A stretch of DNA of 64,000 nucleotides from Toxonevra muliebris. Taxonomy: Eukaryota > Arthropoda > Insecta > Diptera > Pallopteridae. Each line of letters opens with the position of its first letter. Position 1 is the first letter of the stretch. The translations under genes were made by a program, and so were the position numbers. The stretch covers positions 21,032,708 through 21,096,707 of the forward strand of contig OY829329.1 in NCBI GenBank assembly GCA_963691655.1, in the 5' to 3' direction. Under the pieces are notes generated by a model. That model saw only the letters and a list, made by a program, of their open reading frames with translations, was not told the DNA's origin and did not search any database. This document shows, one piece after another, positions 60,011 through 64,000 of the stretch.

Positions 60011-60849
60011 TAATTTTTATTTAGATTTTTTGTATTTTATTCCTAGAAATTCTTAAGAAACCTATTGAAAATCCAGCTGAAACAAAAGTAACATTTCTTG
60101 ATTCCTTTTTCTGCCTCATTTCGAGAACATTTTCAAAAAATGTTGCGCAGAGTTTTTTATAAGACTTTATTAAAAATCAGTACCGCCTGCAATGAATAAG
60201 ATTAACTAAGGAGTTAGAAACTTAAGGGTAAAGTTATGGAACCTTTGCAACTAGGGACGAATGATCATTATTCATTCAACAACGCTCAGTATCGGTAGTA
60301 TAACAAAAGAGTTCTGAAAGCAGGAGGAGGACGAGAGAGAGATGGGAAGTTAGGGGCAAGGTTAAGTATTTATGTTTTATCAAAAGAAAATTTCAATTCA
60401 GAGGAATCGACTTTAAAAGCGGCAAATTTTTATTAAGAAGAAGAAGAGAGCGAGAGGTGACTACAGTGAGGCCTTTTTCCTTTGAATTCATAATTTTTTC
60501 TATCTAATTGACTGAATCTAGAAACATGAAAATTTAAAAACTTATTCCAGGGCGTAGACCCTCAAAAGATACAATATACCCAATAATGTTTTTGTTGTAC
60601 TATTCCACATCTAAAGGCAGAAAATTGGCGAAACATTAATTGTGCTTGGAGGAAAAGTGGCCATTAGGACTTTATAATAAATGAGCGTGGCTTTATTTAT
60701 ACCAATAAAACAATTTAGAGTAAATATCTGGGAACTGACACTCGTAAATTCACACAAAACAAAAGTTTATAGATCTACAATTATTAAACGTCGTAACCCA
60801 AAACTAGAAACTCATTTCCATAGCATGGACAGAAAATTGGTCTTACCAT
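60011..60849. other. Intron, nothing recognised
   Basis: AT-rich sequence with GA-rich patches near 60325-60350 and 60437-60455. The open frame at 60681-60911 runs into the following repeat and has no family resemblance. Confidence 0.4.
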
Positions 60850-62400
60850 TGATTTCTCTTTCGTTTTTATTGTGCCACAGGGTCACCGATGACCCTAATA
60901 TCTTCAATTAGAACTTTTTAAGAACCTTTTTACAATAAAATGAGGGTCAAAGAAAGCGAATCTAGAATCGGTTTTGCTTTATCGTTTCTAGTCTTCTTAT
61001 GGTCAAGAACGGGTTAAGTGAAAAATTAATACTAAATAACTTTGTCTCTTTCTCTTTAAAAAAATATCTGATAACATTGTGAAGAAAAAGTTCGTAAAAA
61101 AGTCCCATTGAGCGCCACAGGGTCACCGTGGTCCCTAAGATCTTCAATGGAAACTTTTTGAGAACCTTTTTACAACGAAATGTGGGTCGAAAATGCGAAT
61201 CGAAAATTGCTCTATCGCTTCTAGTTTCCTTACGGTCAAGAAAAGGTTAAGTAAAAAATTATTTCGAAGTAACTTTGCCTATCTTTAAAGAAATATCTAA
61301 TAAAAATTTACATAAAATTTCTTTAAAGAGATCCCATTGAGGGCCACAGGGTCATCGGTGACCCTAAGTTCTTCAATGGAAATTTTTTAAGAATATTTGA
61401 GAGGCTGAGAGGAAAAGTGGTATAACTTCTACGTTCAGAAAAAAGTGGAATAATTTTACTTAAGAGCAAAAGCGAAACGAAATATGTTCAGAGCAAATGT
61501 GAAACGAAATATGTTCAGAGCGAAAACGGAATAAAAAACTATGCTGTTCTTGTTCTGAAAGAATTGGTATACCATTTTTGCTCTTACTTTTAAGGCGTTT
61601 CATTTTCACTCTAAACCGTATTACTTATGCCATTCTTGCACTGACACTCTAAATTATTTCACTTTTGCTCTTATATAAATTTTAGCCCGCTTTTCCTCTC
61701 AATCTGTTATTTATCATTCGAAAGTGATATAAAACCGAATCGTTCTCATTTGAGAGGAAAAGTGGTATAACTTCTACGTTTAGAAAAAAATGGAATAATT
61801 TTACTTAAGAGCAAAAGCAAAACGAAATATGTTCAGAGCAAAAGTGAAAAGCAATATGTTCAGAGCGAAAATGGAATAAAAAACTATGCTATTCTTGCTC
61901 TGAAAGAATTGTTATACCATTTTTGCTCTTACTTTTAAGGAGTTTTATTTTCACTCTAAACCGTATTACTTATGCCATTCTTGCACTGACACACTAAATT
62001 ATTTCACTTTTCCTCTTATATAAAGTTTAGCTCGCTTTTCCTCTCAGCCTGTCATTTTTACAATGAAATGGGGGTCGAAAAATTCGAATCTGGACTCGTT
62101 TTTGTTCTATCATTTCTAGTTTTTTATGGTCAAAAAAGGGTTAAGTGAAAAAAAAAAATATTAATAAGACGTAAATTTGCTTATCTTTAAAAAAAAAAAA
62201 TCGATTAAAAATGTACTGAAAAATTTCGTAAATAAATCTCATTGAGGGTCACCGGTGACCCAGAGAAAGTTCAGGCTTTCAGAAGCGCAAATCTTTTTTT
62301 TTATGAAAAATTGTAACAAGAAATAAAGGCCAGAGAATACAAATCCGGTTTCGGTTTTGCTGTATCGTTTCTAGTTTCCCTATGGTCCCGAAAGGGTTAA
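60850..62400. repeat. 230-240-bp tandem repeat, 4-5 copies, interrupted by a foldback element
   Basis: The unit contains 'cccattgagngccacagggt', 'caccggtgaccctaagatct', 'tcaatggaaactttttgaga', 'acctttttacaacgaaatgg', 'gggtcgaaaatgcgaatc' and 'tttctagttttcttatggtc'. The palindromic core lies at 60880, 61120, 61349 and 62246. The 882-bp gap before the last equals one unit plus the insert at 61402-62050. Confidence 0.85.
61402..62050. mobile_element. Foldback/MITE-like element, two tandem copies
   Basis: The left end AGGCTGAGAGGAAAAG at 61402 is repeated in inverse at the right end (cttttcctctcagcct, ending 62050), a perfect 16-bp terminal inverted repeat. The interior is two copies of about 300 bp (61402-61703 and 61752-62050), each bounded by 'gagaggaaaagtgg' and 'cgcttttcctctca'. 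Each copy is partly self-complementary ('gagcaaaagcgaaacgaaat' versus 'atttcacttttgctctta'). It sits inside a unit of the 237-bp array. No open frame or clear target duplication was found. Confidence 0.75.
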
Positions 62401-62846
62401 AAGAACAATTTTTTCAGCGCTACTCTTAATCTAAAATTGTAGCATTAAAATTTCTCAACACATTTGAACTTGAATTTTTTTAAAACTCTCTTCTAATTTC
62501 TTGTTCATATACCAAGTTGCTTACATAAATTTACAATGAATATCTTAATTACTCACACCACTGCATTTATGCAAAGCATAAGTATGCGTGTGTGGGTTTA
62601 TATAAAAATTTAAATAATTTATGCAATTATGCGATTTTAATTGAAATACTTAAAAACAGAGACGAAAAAGAAAATGAAAATATAAACAGCATAATATTTT
62701 TATGTATACATATTTTAAATCCCATAACTAATTACATTATTAATATTTTATTTGTATATTATATATGTGTGTGTGTGTATGTATATGTGCATATGCTTAG
62801 CTGTTTATTTTATTTATACGCTATCTCTTTTCTTTTTTCTTTACAG
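62401..62846 (+). other. 3' end of the large intron
   Basis: Non-repetitive A/T-rich sequence with a GT tract at 62766-62778, ending in a strong pyrimidine tract 'ctatctcttttcttttttct' and 'ttacag', which defines the acceptor of the second exon. Confidence 0.7.
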
Positions 62847-62955
62847 AAATATTGTATACAATTTAAGTATACACGACCTTACGGAACAGCAACGCCTGGT
62901 GTGGCAGTCACCGGAAGACGATGTCAAAATGTGTATTATCAAAGGAAAAGCGGAG
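62847..62955 (+). CDS. Sema1a: Semaphorin Sema1a, internal exon, Sema domain
   Basis: A 109-bp exon: A completes the split Arg codon, then 36 codons, ending GAG before GTAATT (phase 0). The peptide contains NIVYNLSIHDL, RLVWQSPEDD and KMCIIKGKAE. The order GAR-N-VYN-S...Q-R--W-S-ED---C--KGK is the hallmark start of Sema domains; the Cys of KMC is the first conserved disulfide cysteine and KGK the adjoining conserved loop. NLS is a potential N-glycosylation site. It reads directly on from the exon at 1729-1825. From memory it is about 80-85% identical to Drosophila Sema-1a here. The next exon, expected to begin with the conserved CxNYIR segment, lies outside the window. Reading through the donor meets lysine/asparagine-rich intron, confirming the boundary. 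Confidence 0.9.
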
Positions 62956-64000
62956 GTAATTTTAAGCATAAATATATTAACCAAAAATAAAAACAACAAA
63001 ATAATAAAGGAGAAAAATACCAAAAAAAAAAAAATCTCCAAATTATATTATAAGAAACAAAAAGTAATACAATTTTTTTTTTTTTTTTTTTGTGTGTCAT
63101 AAAAGTTGTAAATAAATTTAGCAAACTGAAAAAAGAAGTAAACGCAACAAAAGCTCGTAACACGCACTCACACTCATACTAATGATAGTGACATGCATGT
63201 ATGTATTTGCGTCACAAGGGTGTAGTTTTTTTACAGGGTTGATATTTTTATATTCATATCAAAAATGTACAAAGTTCACTCACGGTTTTTGTTGTTTTTA
63301 TTTTTTTCTTTGTTGCGTTATCAATTAAAAGTAAACATGCAAAAAAAAAAACATACAAAAATAGTGAAAACAAATTATTGTTCTAACTGAATCCCACACC
63401 CTCTCAACACCACACATGCACACGCGCACATAAATTGCATAATTACACACACTCACACACATTTATACCACATACAAAAGTGAAAGAAAAGTGCAATTGA
63501 ACATGCGAACGTATTTTACTTTTGCGCATTTTTTTTTTGTTTTGTTTTTCTTACCGTAATGTTTCTCATTTTATATCAGTGTATGTATGAGTGAACATAC
63601 ACACTCACTCATATACTTACTTTGCACATATGTGTTTATGTGATTTGTGCAGAAGCGGAAGTTAAAAGCGCAACCATAAGCAAAAGTCAAGTAAACTAAA
63701 GTAAATTAAATCGAAAATGGAAATGATTTCTACATACATATGTATGCATGAAAAAAGAGAAGAAATCCTGCTCTCTTGATATTTATAAAAAGAAAAATTG
63801 CAATAATATTTTTTCTTGAAATAGGTCAAGTGGTTGCTGCTTGCATACATATGAACAATTTAGCTTTTATATTAAAAAAAACTTATTTTATAGCAATTTA
63901 TTTATAAATTCTTTTTTATACATAGTATATTTAAATGTAATATTTCTTTAGTAAATAGTAGCAGAATTTTAAATTACATTTATTAAACTTAAGCAACTAC
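62956..64000 (+). other. Sema1a: Start of the downstream Sema1a intron
   Basis: It begins GTAATT after GAG. The sequence is AT-rich with a T-run (63072-63089), CA tracts (63420-63465), and no further exon recognised to the window end. Open frames on either strand near 62939-63163 are A/T-run products. Confidence 0.7.

Larger units (their letters stand above)
1826..62846 (+). other. Sema1a: 61-kb Sema1a intron (phase 2)
   Basis: The intron starts GTGAGTGTG at 1826 and ends 'tctttacag' at 62846, splitting the Arg codon of GAR between AG and A. At 61,021 bp it is very long. It is filled with degenerate minisatellites, several mobile elements, and islands of complex sequence that may retain ancestral intron and enhancers. 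No nested gene with convincing coding statistics or splice structure was recognised on either strand. Confidence 0.85.
1..64000 (+). other. Sema1a: Partial Sema1a gene (two exons and three intron segments)
   Basis: The whole window lies inside one gene read on the + strand. The segment before 1729 is the end of an upstream intron, followed by an exon, a 61-kb intron, a second exon, and the start of a third intron from 62956. The two exons join in frame (phase 2 across the large intron) into one continuous Sema-domain segment, so they belong to one transcript. Neither the start codon and signal peptide nor the PSI domain, transmembrane helix and cytoplasmic tail are in the window. The identification rests on recalled similarity to fly Sema-1a rather than a search. 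No promoter, 5' end or poly(A) site of the gene is visible. Confidence 0.85.

Noticed and set aside
62592..63102. Long + strand frames across the second exon
   Set aside because: Only 62847-62955 in one frame is Sema1a; upstream and downstream parts are intron read-through and the other frame is a shadow.

Overview
The window is AT-rich eukaryotic DNA, almost certainly from a brachyceran (cyclorrhaphan-type) fly. Only 206 of 64,000 bases can be called coding with confidence. These are two exons on the + strand, 1729-1825 and 62847-62955, with clean splice sites and matching reading phase. Joined, they encode an N-terminal stretch of a semaphorin Sema domain that I recognise as Sema1a (the transmembrane axon-guidance semaphorin). 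The text between them, 1826-62846, is one intron of about 61 kb. No second gene nested in it is convincing.

The intron is a mosaic of two materials. The first is islands of ordinary fly intron: CA/GT, GA/CT and GTT/CAG microsatellites mixed with complex sequence, about 6.2-8.7, 11.4-12.6, 16.4-17.5, 19.5-21.6, 24.7-26.75, 31.4-33.3, 36.0-37.2, 40.9-42.3, 45.6-47.5, 51.0-52.1, 55.3-55.7 and 57.2-59.7 kb. The second is more than a dozen unrelated, degenerate minisatellite arrays with units from about 12 to 240 bp. Most of the long open frames in the window are by-products of these arrays.

Three array families occur in both orientations: family A (21-bp unit) at 4.9-6.2 and 9.2-11.4 kb versus 17.5-19.5 kb; family B (about 12 bp, 'ttttggtctgaa') at 12.8-16.3 versus 37.2-38.1 kb; family D (A/T-rich 'gaaattttctgaagtaaat') at 29.0-31.06 versus 33.3-35.6 kb. 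The Sema1a pre-mRNA therefore carries several kilobase-scale imperfect inverted repeats. Other families are C (about 41 bp, 21.6-24.7 and 26.8-28.5 kb), F (42.3-45.6), G (17 bp, 47.6-49.7), a 143-bp array (49.9-51.0), a 1.1-kb CT tract (52.1-53.2), a 45-bp array (54.2-55.3), a 121-bp array (55.9-57.2) and a 237-bp array (60.85-62.4).

Mobile elements sit in or between the arrays: a tRNA-derived SINE with a 13-bp target-site duplication (55930-56242), an older relative (28590-28980), an 826-bp solo LTR with TGTA...TACA ends and a 4-bp duplication (30087-30912), two foldback/MITE-like elements (40053-40868; 61402-62050), and hAT-like termini bracketing the whole + strand family B array (12592-16355).

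The most unusual feature is the 143-bp array. Eight copies of a CTCF-type core (CCRCTAGAGGGCAC-like) start at exactly 143-bp intervals from 49970 to 50971, and a ninth, inverted site lies at 53862. If CTCF binds there, this would be a tandem insulator or loop anchor inside a giant Sema1a intron. The 121-bp array similarly carries paired ATGGCGG (Pho/YY1-type) cores, and the 237-bp array carries a GGGTCACCGGTGACCC palindrome. Regulatory roles for these are inference from motif match only.
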